This document shows, piece after piece, positions 12,001-22,684 of a stretch of 64,000 nucleotides of DNA. The stretch is from Rhodospirillales bacterium (GTDB lineage: Bacteria; Pseudomonadota; Alphaproteobacteria; Rhodospirillales; Casp-alpha2), in assembly GCA_021775095.1 (NCBI GenBank), contig JAJFII010000005.1:25393-89392 (forward strand). The letters are read 5' to 3'. How positions within the stretch are numbered: the first letter of the stretch is position 1; every line of letters starts with the position of its first letter. The notes beneath the pieces are model-generated. The model ran no database searches and was not told the DNA's origin. It saw nothing but the letters and a program-made list of their open reading frames with translations. The translations under genes were made by a program, and so were the position numbers.

Positions 12001-15000
12001 CCGCATCTACATTGTCTGCGGCCGTTTCCGCCAAATTTGCAAATTCGTCCGCTTCGTCCCGTTTGGTTTGCGCTATGGCGGCCAGGTCCGTCGCCTGTTT
12101 GAGGGCGGCGGCTTCCTCCAATGCGCGGTCATTGATGGCCTGTTGCTGGGCGTCTCGGGCTTGTGTGGCGGCGGTTTTTGCAGCCAGATCAGCAGCTGCA
12201 GCGGCCTGTTCAGCCAGGGTGGTTGCCTGATCCTTTGCCGCCTGCAAGTCGGCAGCGGAGCGGGCCGCTGCCGCATCTGCTTGCGCATTGGCCAGGGAAT
12301 TTGTCGCCGCCCCGGCAGAGGTCGCGGCCTCGGCCGCCGAAGCTGCGGCGCGTTCGATTTGGTTCGCCGCCGAAGTTACTTTGCCATTGCTCGCCGTTAC
12401 CGTAAAACTGCCCGCACTGAGACCAGATCGGGCAGCTTCCTCCGCCTGCAAACGGGCTTGCGTTGCTGCCGCTGCCGATGCGTCGGCGGCGGCTTTTGCC
12501 AGGGCGGCAAAACTTTCGGCTTGCGTCGCTGCTGCCGCCGAAGCGACCGCGTTGCCCGCTTGTTCGGCGATCTTCGCCTGATTTTTTGCAACCAGAGCGT
12601 TGGCCGCTTGCAGTGCCGCCTCAGCCGCCTGATCCGCGGCCTCTTTGGCCGCAACTTTGGCGGCGTTCGCGGCTTTTACCGCGTCCGTATAGGCCTTTTG
12701 TTCAGCCGCTTTCTGTTTTGCCGCTTCGGCGGTGGCCTGTGCCTTGGCGAAAGCGGCGGCGGCGTCCTGCGCCAGTTTTTCCGCGTCGGCCTGGTCTTTG
12801 TTTTTTTGGCTGTCAGCGACGGCTTTTTCGAGGGCTTTTCGCTCCGCTTCCGTTAAACTGGGATCTGGATTTATCCGGTCCGCCAGATTTGATGCAGCGG
12901 TCGCCACTGCGGCGGACGCCTCGGCTGAATCCGCCGCCAGTTCCGCCGCCTCTGCTGCCGCTTTAACTGAGGTCAACGTTGCATTGCGCGCCGCAACAAC
13001 GCTTGGATCACTGCTGGCGTAATCCAGATTAGCCGCAATCTCTGCATCCTCGGCGGCAATTGCCGCCTGCTCCGCCGCATCGGCAGCCTCTTCAGCGGCC
13101 GTTAAGGCCAATTGTTCGGCCGCATCGGCATTTATTTTGTTGGGTTGCTGAATTTGCGCATTGGCCCACGATTTGGCCACTGCGGCGGCGGCATCTGCCG
13201 CCTGCGCCCTGGCTGCGGCAATTTCAGCGAATTCCAGTGCCTCTTCCGCGACAACTTCAAACGCCGCCTGGGCCTGCGCTTCCGCCGCCGCCTGGGCAAC
13301 CGACGCAAACCCTTTGGCCTGGGCTAAAGCCGTCTGCGCTTCGGTAAAGTCATCGGTTGCCGACAGGGCATCTGCCAACCGGTCACTGGCGATCTGCTCG
13401 AGATCATCAACCGTGCTTTGCGCGTCGTCGGCGTCCAGCGCGGTTTTGTCCGCCAGGGCCTTGGCGGTCGTGGCGCGATTGACCGCAATGCCCCGTGCGC
13501 CGTCGAATAAATCCCGCACCTGCGTGGCAAAACTGACTTCCGCTTTGGCGTTTGCCAGCAATGCCTTTTGTAAAATGACATTTGCTGCGGCGACAATATC
13601 CGCTGGATCGTCAATGACAGCCTGTTCGGCGGCGGTTAAAGCCGACTGCACCACACCTTGTGCCGTCGTCGCCGTCGCAATATCTGTTTCGGCGGAGGCG
13701 ACGGCGGCGTCGGCGAGTTCCCGCGCCGATTTTAAGGCTTGATATTTAGCTTCTGCGACCGCTTCAGCGACCAAGGCATCAACCAGCTCAGCGCGCGAAT
13801 CAAGCACACCCTGCGCGGCGTCGTTAGACAGCGCGAGTGCCGCCGCAGCTGCGGCCTTTGTGCTGGTAACAGCCACTGCCGCCGTTGCCAAATCATCCTG
13901 CGCCTCGCCATCGATAAAACTGCTGGCGGATGCCAATGCATCTGTGGCCGCTTCAATGGCGGCGATGGCCTCGGCGGCGGAAATAAAACCGCTGACCTGG
14001 ACGTCTTCGACCTCATCTTCCGTCTGCCCCGGGCGGAACCCGATAAACTGGAAAAAAATCTCCGTCACGCTGGCATCCAGGTTGGCACCGATGGCACCCA
14101 GATCAACCGCTTCATCAGCCTTGAGCCGATGCGCTTCGACACGTTTTGCCGATGCAATAGCCAGATTGGCTTTGGCGACCATGGTGGTAGAATCGGTGGC
14201 GCTCAGGGTATTTTGCGCTTCCTCGGCCGTAATATCGGCTTCATCGATGGCCTGTTGGGCATAGGTGACAGCGGATTTAAGGGCCGTAAACGCTGTCGAA
14301 TCGCCCTGCTCACCAGCCCGAGTGACGATTTTCCCGACCTGAGTTTTTACGCCCTCTACCAGCTCGGTCATTTCGGTTCGTGATGCCCGCTGGCCAACGG
14401 GTATATTGACCTGCGATTTGGTTAGCTCGGAATCAATTTCCGTCGAATAATTGGTAGCCGCGGCCGTTGTTGCCGCCGACGACACATCCCCCCCCGCAGC
14501 CTTCGCCAGTTTTGCCGCGTTTATGGACGACGTCAGAACCGTATCTGCCGCCGCAATTGTCGCGTTAACAATGGCTTCGATCTTGGTTATTGATTTTGTG
14601 ATGTCGGTTTCGTCGGTGGCGTTGGCACCAATCCCGACAAAAGCTTCCAGCTCGAGGATCAGTTCCTCAGAAATTTCCCCGCCGGAGCCGGCGGCTGCCA
14701 TGGCGGCCAGTGCCGCTTCCTTGGTCGACGACGCACTGGCGGCAAAACCGGCCGAGGCCCCCAGGGCTTTGAGGGGCGCGGTAATCACAGCAGCCAATTC
14801 CTGGGCCTGGGTATTGGTCATTCCGACACTGGTTGCCGTTGCTTTAACGACAATTTCATTGGTCAGCGCTGCAGTTTTGGTGGCGGCTGCGGTTTCGGCG
14901 GTTGAGGCCGTTGATTCAGCCGTCGTCGCCGCCGTGACAACCGCACCCAATCGAGACGTCGTCGCGCTGTAATCGACAACAACGTCTTCGGTTACATCGT

Positions 15001-16237
15001 CGATGATTTGATCGACAACGTCATCGGGCACCAAATCGGCATCGGCCGGCAACAATATCGTATTGATTTTTGCCTGCACAGTCTGCAGGACCTCTTCAAA
15101 TCGCGCTATCTGGCGGGTCGCCTCGCGTAACACTTCACGCAGTTCTAATTTAATTTCGATGATTGCGGCGCGGACCGGTTCGGCGAGATCGTTAAGATCA
15201 AGGGATTCCAAATCAAAGGGCGTCTGCAATTGAGCCGGCGGCCCATCCTCGCCCGGTTGACCGTCTTGCCCCTGCTGACCTTCCTCACCCTGCTGTTCCT
15301 GCCCGTCCGGGGATGTCGGCAACGATGCCAGTACATTGCCATATTGTTCATTAATTTGTTCAGCCGAAATGATAATTGGTTGCGGCGGCACCTGATTGAT
15401 ACTGGTCAGGGTGATCTGCGCACCGGCAACGTTCAAAACGACGGTTCCGGCCGCATTGGTGATAACAATTTCGCCGGTTATGCCACCTTCTTCCTCCAAC
15501 AGGGTAAAGGTGCTTTCTTCGCCCTCGGGAGCGGCCCGGCCTGCCGCCTTGGTGCCGCGAATACCAATGGTCGCCGTTGGCGTATCAACAACCATGGCAT
15601 CGACACCGGATTTCGATATTTGACCACTAATGAAGGAGAAAGTACCGCTCAGCAACGAGACGGACAGGGAATTGTCGCTGCCGCCGGGATCATAGACCAT
15701 TTCATCGAGCGTCATCCGCCCACTGTCGCCTAAGGAAAAGGTCGACTGATCTGCAAATTCGATACCAATGGCACCGTCGGCACCGGTTTCCAGCACATCG
15801 CCCTGGTAAACCGCATCGCCAGCCACCAGGGACACCCGGGTGCCATCGGCGCGAACGGCTTCAACCTTACCAGCGGAGGTGACAACGGTTCCGATGGGTT
15901 CGGATACGGCGTCGCCGGGAGCGGCCTGCGCCACCTGGCCGGGAGCCAGGGGGCCAGCCAATTTGCTGGCAAGTTCACCCTTTATAAGCGAGCCGCCCGT
16001 GGTCAGAATATCCGGCGGGCTGGCGAGGCGAAAGAAATCTTGTATGAGAAGTTTTTGACCGTCCGTGCCGATCAACATCAGGTCTGAACCCTGACGGGAG
16101 AATTCTGCCGTGATTATCCAAGCACCATCGGCCACCAATACGTTGGTGCCCGCTTCAGCCCGAACCACTATCAGTTCGGAGGCTTGGTTTTTACCCAGCC
16201 CGGAATCGCTTGCAGGTGGGAATTCGTTATCTTTCAC
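1..16237 (-). CDS. Giant BapA/FecR/VCBS/RTX adhesin-like secreted protein (3' end outside window)
   Basis: One open frame runs from a GTG at 16237 to the window edge without a stop, at least 5,412 codons; the C-terminus is not visible. The GTG has AAGGGG five bases upstream. Domains in order: BapA-prefix-like segment (about 20-75), FecR domain (about 116-233, ending TPTATIGIRGTKAAG), six collagen-like GXY triplets (317-334), Ala-rich helical region (about 422-2024), then alternating ~105-residue modules, shorter Ala-rich segments (about 2437-2726 and 3066-3213), seven cadherin-like/VCBS units (about 3216-4796) and RTX nonapeptides (about 4835-5026 and 5328-5380, e.g. GGLGNDTLDGG). There is no N-terminal signal peptide. 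In this family, export is by type I secretion from a C-terminal signal, which would lie left of the window, as would any transporter genes. Inferred role: calcium-stiffened surface adhesin or biofilm matrix protein. Confident on the family, not on the ligand. Confidence 0.9.
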   Translation of the reverse strand, partial: MKDNEFPPASDSGLGKNQASELIVVRAEAGTNVLVADGAWIITAEFSRQGSDLMLIGTDGQKLLIQDFFRLASPPDILTTGGSLIKGELASKLAGPLAPGQVAQAAPGDAVSEPIGTVVTSAGKVEAVRADGTRVSLVAGDAVYQGDVLETGADGAIGIEFADQSTFSLGDSGRMTLDEMVYDPGGSDNSLSVSLLSGTFSFISGQISKSGVDAMVVDTPTATIGIRGTKAAGRAAPEGEESTFTLLEEEGGITGEIVITNAAGTVVLNVAGAQITLTSINQVPPQPIIISAEQINEQYGNVLASLPTSPDGQEQQGEEGQQGQDGQPGEDGPPAQLQTPFDLESLDLNDLAEPVRAAIIEIKLELREVLREATRQIARFEEVLQTVQAKINTILLPADADLVPDDVVDQIIDDVTEDVVVDYSATTSRLGAVVTAATTAESTASTAETAAATKTAALTNEIVVKATATSVGMTNTQAQELAAVITAPLKALGASAGFAASASSTKEAALAAMAAAGSGGEISEELILELEAFVGIGANATDETDITKSITKIEAIVNATIAAADTVLTSSINAAKLAKAAGGDVSSAATTAAATNYSTEIDSELTKSQVNIPVGQRASRTEMTELVEGVKTQVGKIVTRAGEQGDSTAFTALKSAVTYAQQAIDEADITAEEAQNTLSATDSTTMVAKANLAIASAKRVEAHRLKADEAVDLGAIGANLDASVTEIFFQFIGFRPGQTEDEVEDVQVSGFISAAEAIAAIEAATDALASASSFIDGEAQDDLATAAVAVTSTKAAAAAALALSNDAAQGVLDSRAELVDALVAEAVAEAKYQALKSARELADAAVASAETDIATATTAQGVVQSALTAAEQAVIDDPADIVAAANVILQKALLANAKAEVSFATQVRDLFDGARGIAVNRATTAKALADKTALDADDAQSTVDDLEQIASDRLADALSATDDFTEAQTALAQAKGFASVAQAAAEAQAQAAFEVVAEEALEFAEIAAARAQAADAAAAVAKSWANAQIQQPNKINADAAEQLALTAAEEAADAAEQAAIAAEDAEIAANLDYASSDPSVVAARNATLTSVKAAAEAAELAADSAEASAAVATAASNLADRINPDPSLTEAERKALEKAVADSQKNKDQADAEKLAQDAAAAFAKAQATAEAAKQKAAEQKAYTDAVKAANAAKVAAKEAADQAAEAALQAANALVAKNQAKIAEQAGNAVASAAAATQAESFAALAKAAADASAAAATQARLQAEEAARSGLSAGSFTVTASNGKVTSAANQIERAAASAAEAATSAGAATNSLANAQADAAAARSAADLQAAKDQATTLAEQAAAAADLAAKTAATQARDAQQQAINDRALEEAAALKQATDLAAIAQTKRDEADEFANLAETAADNVDAEAARNFYEQAQAAADAAQSAAAAAANVANGKGLAAFNQARDASGFSTTAQTRAGEAEAASSLAANAGSAAAAWSNGASSAARLAAKLSASEAAASASAAANSAQTAAQESQVAAANVVEPNVTLAAAKAARNSRSNALAQVKAQRLAADDSNDSIDTAIELVWDSAINQATKALADAVTAVNAAQSAFDAATLAASVAKQSAAQAASAAASAAAVAAEAASAAGFAAAFEIGAQSSAQERADKAVDAIVKAIAKAVGDAETEAKNAADGAIDAETASQTATLDEDAAAAASTAASSAADAAAAVIVAAAKGLGLSLTADTVAAAVTAIKAAAVRAAGRDDIDANAAVPATQDLIAAQNQANSAQLSKVASINAAADSAAQAASSASASATVAAAHAVVASQTGAARETALVDAATKALAAAKSAAEAAANKAAAAAADALASKSEAAARLSDAEAVVEAAGTAQAAAAVAANAVLKAAASLLEAKISATAASTNAAAAKTAFDSVEAAGTIDPKIYASVEQANSRAQTALGEAEQAVADAQAALLSATEASTTATAQSVKAQTALASVDVTKAQTAFNEASAAAGDGATDGTALGASSDAAAIRDQVNAILAPNAAAAKITLAAGGAVEDGDRYSVTIDATTYSVQSDGSLAQQSVEAMRDLLVTAIGNGGGVIAVAGADPSVLLLSLGTATAFFASASATDAGNVANTANFEVTTAVSSSIVQARASQAASLAGNAVTLANTAEDQASDASEALANSPKSASARTDAQAAADAATAAAATAGGVAQVDTVTISGTAEISDIYRIKINDTYEVEVVLDGTETDANGVFNLNGIRDELVDRINADPNAGKVVAAASTDGTGQFTLTAENAGAGFTAAATTVNGGSAGNAISLATTTANMNDVTQVSQVDTLTISGVVKAGDLFTVKVENLQLIYEVLGTERDDSNTFSINAVRDAIITKIAEATDSGTDNEVGDVVTAAKGTGDGQITLTAKVAGAAFTASVVAAGNDDVAATIVSTVGNLSGADDLAREAATEAAEQAALTATELVKATQAAEKALISIEANRIKTEAQTAETIAEDNAASKTVDNTPSAAQAAATAASNAATAKAKADLALDDNEIANIETHRFDADAAADAAEAAAANAITAANAAEAALIAAAKAVDTTFNGTATQAAQSIKTAADAIINNSAATSVAVTLAKASKTAADEALAAVVAARADANSAGQSAINARAQSTLANSVDEDRFELQAKAAIARIDSAKESADASAEAADVSKNAALASGDSAVLNAKSAIADTGATLVAAADFETATNSQAKEEVAQAAAATNGASNGAKGTVTVATDGTVSYVAKTSALTDLENGQTTADAFVYAKSDGSGFAEATVTISRDANGNISSAIDNPITAKGAVQSIDQIIASDSTTKGTETSAALTKIITELDNSIAVTTQQAQVTIRGDLAIVDRYSVKIGVAQVDKITLTNTGATGDTYTVNLATGESVTYTVTADVAALNAADNLLAIRNAIVGAVNGSSAIGGVVEASTGDASGEILLQAEVAGTAFSSSLVKDAVDNSADATLNGVTDIANVAGDTIEVAVADGDTLAIVRNKIITAITDDTDVNGLVTAAAGFNAGEIILTRNGVDAAAAAAADRFTVTASAVNDAGVAVENTTEVNNIGVESALVAFRSGLKLASEISSIIQDAVTTAVTEAANADGARDLVVAEQTKSTALQADPDYLPTGDQADTLTGFADTAESSATTAANDATDAAEAAALANAQNIASEQAAGQASAGRDQFEQALANATEQALLQAAQIAAAAKPVANDDPNASGNEDTAIEIDVLNNDRTAGGDPLTDATVSSVGIAKFGTVSISAQVDTLTFVGGADGAASTMQADETYTITVNGESLNFVVNIATEANTDNLASLLAAAINLDSKLKLIVKAEAAGSSGELTLTALAPGAPLTTTIAETDDSGATNKLNVVTKAGDQNGIITYTPKDDYNGPDSFTYTIKNEFGYSAATVTIDVLGVNDAPDAIADFVTSASDDAKVTIDALANDTDIDTGDVLSVAKINGVPVTVGNGDRVQLSDSSLLAAGATPVGAFVTIKDNGTFEYDPNGEYASLKAGVTGTDTFTYTVSDGTVGSDDNAATLSANLTANSVGVKQVDRVVISGSVEAGDRYSVTVDGRTVTYETTGAENGINGVRDGLVSAINGDGTAGSKVLASSTATPGEVLLTAVTAGIGFQTAAIAHHAGTDTKTVTVTLTGANSAPIAPDFSASGNEDSVINQTSIGGNLVATDADGDNLTYAPQLGGEPENGSLTINEDGTFVYTPNAHFNGTDTFEYRVTDGNGGFDSGQVTLTINSVNDEPDTIADSAAVSATGLVNVRVLENDDDVDPQELNISAVSAGAYGTVSISEKSLIYSANLAAALAIPVGQSAEDEITYTVTDGIIARHKSLTNGAVAARQVDTVTIAGTPETGDLYSVTVNGVSVSYKATASDTTLAGIRTKLVATMDGDAAFSAIANGTVAAGNGGLTLTAIVPGTALRTVATAINGRSTDDNAVIVKTTTANISQSTQTDLVKLAGTFDAGYIFTVVINGVDVDYQVTGDEANLAAITAALVARINTDHGANVVASVSGNRGILLTAVDAATTFSATAHATSGVSLRQETQIDGASDTAQIDTVTVSGTPEVGDVYSVTVNGTQVDFAVTADETTLAAVREKLVEAIGLNTTVNGLVDAASGSANGVLTLTAKTAGTGFTTSVSAINAGKTLDNDAVVTTTTANAADTQQVDFVKLYGAFEAGNKFIVAIDGDAVEYLVTGSEADLTEIRSALVNKINTDHSDTVVASDSGDRGIVLTAINPSTRFSATVESVDNKATTTTEILTLTINGSNSAPVAVDDSYADDNSISVGEGGSVNIDVLQNDSDQDGNVISFETFGQGQKGSVVEETDGTFTYTASATATDGLAAGAFFDDIFEYTITDGEGEFDTATVTVRIFGENDNPVATADTLAGFENGAVISRNLLANDVDVDGDTLTVTLDSATSAAGATLALAGVGDVVAQVDTLTLKGTIDAGDLFILGINGVSITYTAPSGATLASVRAGIVQAVTDSSVGSVVTAAAAGNSLNAITLTAATPGTPFNVISDVIDAGTANNNRIEIRTTTKNVAQGDVLYDPDTLGEAYEYLAQGQSLTDTFTYTVTDPSAGLDNQFVSISSSNRGGGARADTIFVGGTVETGDVYSLTIGGNEITYTVLSGDATLGDVVTGLRSAIASDATTNALVETFDGADGDQFEVSALTANDAYTLTGDTVNAGSSSATVSVLISGTNDAPLAFADVDIAAASNVTLSVDAASGLLVNDTDPDILDRAGLFVSGFDTVSALGATITVATDGSFTYNAFGAEGLTNASVGDVVPDSFTYTISDSQNATSTAIVSFQVSVLGGQFNVSGIDTVILTNGQKDDITGSIGNDAITLVGTAEEGDVFDGGEGGDTLNLDDLGNIITVTDTETIIGGDGADKITLATDLQFTGSSVSAGAGNDVLTGSRYNDNLDGGLGTDTIIYRGLTGGKNITANLNTGEIETGIFGAEAESIDTVRSIENIIGSAQDDAITGGHGANVIDGGAGNDVLVGDDTVGAVRTGATTRAEALLFGGTLETGDQYHITLDGIEFTRTVGPGDGAGELVAGFITDINGDARVNGQVVAQTAGDEQELVIRAASAGGSFALVANATNRTAIDDQAMTTTVVQPSHEAQPKIIDVTLSGTVEEGDSYSIYISNNELATVYTVTSLDATIADVRDNLLAQIIGEGPNGLAAAVAEGTDTLRLTGADGFDIVVSVTATNGSPADDNTVTVNGPPDGLGQEDLLVIDDVIGAGDVLTVVINSVNSVTYAVAATDTVADARDGLVAQINANAGNITAQISATAGLGPDEIVLSTGAENGGFSSNYQGPVNRGDDTLTGGLGNDTLDGGLGNDLLDGGAGNDTFIFSPGNDRIIPGAGTDILKLASQFEIEAVALTAAGDLVITATDTNTSLQ
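105..1735 (-). repeat. RTX calcium-binding blocks of the giant protein
   Basis: Two groups of GGxGxDxLx nonapeptides are visible. One lies at about 1165-1735 (GGDGADKITLATDLQF, GAGNDVLTGSRYNDNLDGG, GGHGANVIDGGAGNDVLVGD). The other lies at about 105-255 (GGLGNDTLDGGLGNDLLDGG, AGNDTFIF). Three copies of the ~105-residue module separate them. RTX repeats bind calcium and fold after export through a type I secretion system, so they support extracellular location. More RTX units and the secretion signal are expected left of the window. Confidence 0.88.
285..10160 (-). repeat. About fifteen degenerate ~105-residue modules within the giant protein
   Basis: Rough consensus, in pieces: QVDTVTISGTVEAGDxYSVT, then VNGxxVxYxVT, then LAxIRxxLVxAIN, then GxLTLTAxxAGTxF, then AxNGxxxDN and TTTAN. 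Approximate positions: 9850-10160, 9310-9650, 8930-9300, 7040-7630 (one and a half copies), 6100-6445, 5260-5585, 4355-4680, 4060-4350, 3720-4045, 3390-3710, 2570-2900, 2100-2420, 870-1150, 530-838 and 285-525. Four are in direct tandem (3390-4680). The pattern predicts a beta-sandwich. I could not assign a named family; similar GDxYxVTxNG...LAxIxxxLxxAIN patterns occur, from memory, in surface and phage-tail proteins. Confidence 0.8.
10165..14970 (-). repeat. ~1,600-residue alanine-rich helical stalk inside the giant protein
   Basis: Residues about 422-2024 are dominated by Ala with Glu, Lys, Gln, Asp, Ser and Thr, in runs such as AEAAELAADSAEASAAVATA. There is almost no Pro or Gly, and Val/Leu/Ile recur at short spacing. 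This is the composition of a long alpha-helical or coiled-coil rod. It is low-complexity but not an exact tandem repeat; no unit could be phased by eye. Two shorter segments of the same type lie at about 8060-8925 and 6600-7040. Because GCN codons read as NGC on the other strand, the complement also contains long Ala-rich open frames, which are shadows. Confidence 0.85.
15539..15892 (-). other. FecR domain of the giant protein
   Basis: Residues about 116-233 read as a FecR-type beta domain: GTVVTSAGKVEAVRADGT, then VSLVAGDAVYQGDVLETG, an FSLGDSGRMTLDEMVYDP stretch, LLSGTFSFISGQI and finally TPTATIGIRGTKAAG. This arrangement (BapA-like prefix, FecR domain, repeat stalk, RTX) is known in very large proteobacterial type I secreted proteins. 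Here the domain probably acts as a cell-surface or retention module rather than an iron-signalling anti-sigma regulator; that is inference. Confidence 0.8.
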
Positions 16238-16909
16238 TATTGCCCCTTAATAAACTATAGTCTTTTGAACGTCTCCTTTATTCCTTCCCGCAAGACACAT
16301 ATCCACCCCTGAATCCACATATCGCTTATGGGACCGGGCCGTTTATAATTTGGCTTTTTTCTATGAACTCTTTTTATGATTTATTTAGGCGAACAACTGT
16401 AAGCGATATTCAACTGTACAACAAATTATAATTTCTACCAACGGATGGTGAAACCCAAGATCCCCTATTCCCGGAAAGACTAACCTAAATACAACACTTT
16501 TGTCACTTTATTTTCTTCATTTTACACTTTTTTTGGATTTTTACCGATTTTTTAGCGGTTTTCGCCCTCCCCAAGCGCTCACATCCCCTTGTTTTCCGTT
16601 GGCAACGGCACCTTTTTCCGGTTCCGTCCCTTACCCACAAAGAAGAGCCCGCATATCAATTCAAATGCCGCCGGAAGGGCAAAACACCATCCAGGGGCTG
16701 ATCTCAATTTATAAAGGAGACAATGGAATTCAAAGTTAAGTGCCCAGCACAGGTTGTTCTTATTATCGGTGTCCAACGGTTTTTTCTTTGCCTGTACGAG
16801 GGGGCGCCGATTTTATCCCTTGCAACCGGCAAAACCACCCCCTCCTTCACTGAGCAGATAAACGGATAGGCTTCATTTGGTCCGGCGGCGGATGCTTTTT
16901 TGATTGGGA
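16238..16909. other. AT-rich intergenic region upstream of the giant gene
   Basis: About 670 bases separate the 3' end of pgm from the start of the giant gene. The part at 16330-16560 is markedly more AT-rich than its surroundings. It holds a direct repeat CAACTGTA at 16394-16401 and 16411-16418. On the minus strand TATAGT lies just upstream of the AAGGGG ribosome site and could be a -10 element, but no convincing -35 partner was found. The region probably carries the giant gene's promoter. No clear terminator for the glycogen operon was found. Confidence 0.5.
16723..16869 (+). CDS. Candidate 48-aa small ORF
   Basis: An ATG at 16723 follows AAAGGAGACA, a near-perfect Shine-Dalgarno sequence although its spacing to the ATG is short. 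It opens a 48-codon frame (MEFKVKCPAQVVLIIGVQRF...) ending in TAG at 16867-16869. The middle is hydrophobic and contains two cysteines. It lies antisense to any read-through from pgm, between two minus-strand genes. Nothing recognisable in the protein. It could be a small membrane peptide or chance; evidence is only the ribosome site and open frame. Confidence 0.22.
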   Translation: MEFKVKCPAQVVLIIGVQRFFLCLYEGAPILSLATGKTTPSFTEQING

Positions 16910-20570
<3,661 letters not shown>

Positions 20571-20574
<4 letters not shown>

Positions 20575-22670
20575 TCAAGGGCCTCTAGCGAGAACACCGA
20601 CACCGAGCGGGCGGCGACGGTTTTGCTCTCGCCTTTACAGGGCAGCTTATTTACGTCGGTTTTGGTGGTATCGACAAGCTGCACCCACCCGCGCCCCGCA
20701 GGACAGAGCGGCAAAACGACCTTGACCCGGTCACCGCTATTAAAAATCGCAAAAATCACGTCATCGGAATTGTCATAATCAGGGGTATCCGAGGCGGTCC
20801 GAAAAACCACACATAAGGTATTCCAAAGCGGATTGTCCCAGTCTTTGTTGGTTACCGCAGTGCCGTTGGGTAATCGCCAGGACAAGTCGTTTTTGCCGTC
20901 AATCTCGCGGGTGTTGGAATGCAGGAACCGCCGCTGGCGCAGGACCGGATGGGCTTTACGCAGGGCAATCAAATCGCCGACAAAAGCCAGCAGGGTCGCA
21001 TCGGCACTGTCCCAATTCACCCACCCGGTTTCGTTGTCCTGACAATAGGCGTTGTTGTTTCCGCCCTGTGAATTGCCAATCTCGTCGCCGGCCAGGAGCA
21101 TTGGCGTGCCCTGGCTCAACATCAGTGTTGCCAGCATATTTCGTTTGCGCAAATCCCGCGCGGCACGCAGGTCCGGATCCTCCGTTGGCCCCTCAACACC
21201 CATATTATCCGTGTAATTTCCACTGTGCCCGTCATGGTTCTCCTCCCCATTGGGCTGATTGTGTTTGTGATTATAGGAAACCACGTCTTCAAGGGTAAAT
21301 CCGTCATGGGAGGTTAAAAAATTGACCGATGCCCCCGGCGAGCGCCCGGAATGGTCAAATTGCCGGGCTGACCCTGCCAGGCGTTTGGCAAGTTCCGATG
21401 TTGATCCCTTATCACCCCGCCAAAATTGCCGGACGCCATCCCGGTAGCGATCATTCCATTCCAGGAACGGCGCGGGGTAGGCCCCCAACTGATAACCACC
21501 TGGTCCAATATCCCAGGGTTCAGCAATCAATTTCACAGCCGACAACACCGGGTCTTGTCGGATCGCCTTAAAAAATCCGGAATTCCGATCAAACCCCTGG
21601 TTGGTCCGTCCGAGAACGGATGCCAAATCGAAACGAAAGCCATCGACCTGCATAACCTGGACCCAATAACGCAGGGAATCCAAAACCATTTTAAGGACCA
21701 TGGGGTGTTCCAGGTTGAGGGTATTACCGGTGCCCGTATAATTTTGATAGTACCGCAGATTATCCGGCTGCAGTTTGTAGTACGACCGGTTGTCCAGACC
21801 TCGGAAACACAGGGTCGGGCCCATCTCGCTGCCTTCGGCCGTATGATTATAAACCACATCAATGAAGACTTCGATACCGGCACCGTGGAAACGGCGAACC
21901 ATGGTTTGAAATTCACCGATGTCGCCGTTCGAGAGATAACGGGGTTCCGGGCAGAAAAAACTTATGGTTTGATATCCCCAATAATTCCTGAGCCCCTGTT
22001 TTACCAAAAACCTGTCGTCAACGAAGGCGTGCGGCGGCAACAGTTCAATTGCCGTGATCCCCAGTTTAACCAGGTAATCGAGCATCTGATCAGAGGCAAG
22101 GCCCAGGAAATACCCGGCACCGGCGGCGATATCACGGCGGCCGATGGTTAAGCCTTTGCTGTGCGCCTCGTAAATAATTGTCTCGGCGAGGTCGGTATTT
22201 GGCCGGCTGTCGTCCGAGGGGTCATAGGCCAATGATTGGACGACGGATTTTGGCATCCAATTGGCACTGTCGCGTTTGTCATAGGACAAATCCAAACGTT
22301 GGGAGCCGACTTCATAGCCCATCAGGGAATTGGACCATTGGACGGCACCATGGATTTTTTTACCATAGGGGTCGAGAACGAGTTTGTGGGGGTTAAATCG
22401 GTGGCCAGCCTCCGGTGCGTAAGGCCCGTGGGCGCGGTAGCCGTAGAGGGCCCCGGGCCCTATTCCGGCAACATGACCATGCCAGACATCGCCATGGCGT
22501 TCGGGCAATGTCAGGCGCTGGGTTTCCGCAATTCCGTCGGCAGAAAATAAACACAATTCAATTTTTTCTGCGTGGCCGGAAAAAACTGCAAAATTTACGC
22601 CATCGCCGTCGCAGGTCGCGCCCAGGGGACCCGCCGCGCCCCGTGTGATTTTAAACTGTTTTTGTTTCAT
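20571..22670 (-). CDS. glgX: Glycogen debranching enzyme (isoamylase type, GH13)
   Basis: A 699-aa hydrolase that cleaves alpha-1,6 branches of phosphorylase-limit glycogen. An N-terminal CBM48-like segment (DGVNFAVFSGHAEKIELCLF) precedes the GH13 barrel. Catalytic motifs: VDGFRFDLASVLGR with the nucleophile Asp, LIAEPWD with the acid/base Glu, and FLTSHDGFTLEDVV. I use the ATG at 22670 (MKQKQFKITRG); a TTG three codons upstream is possible, and neither has a strong ribosome site. It lies 14 bases after glgA and overlaps malQ by four bases. Confidence 0.92.
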
Positions 22671-22684
22671 GCAAACCAATTCTA

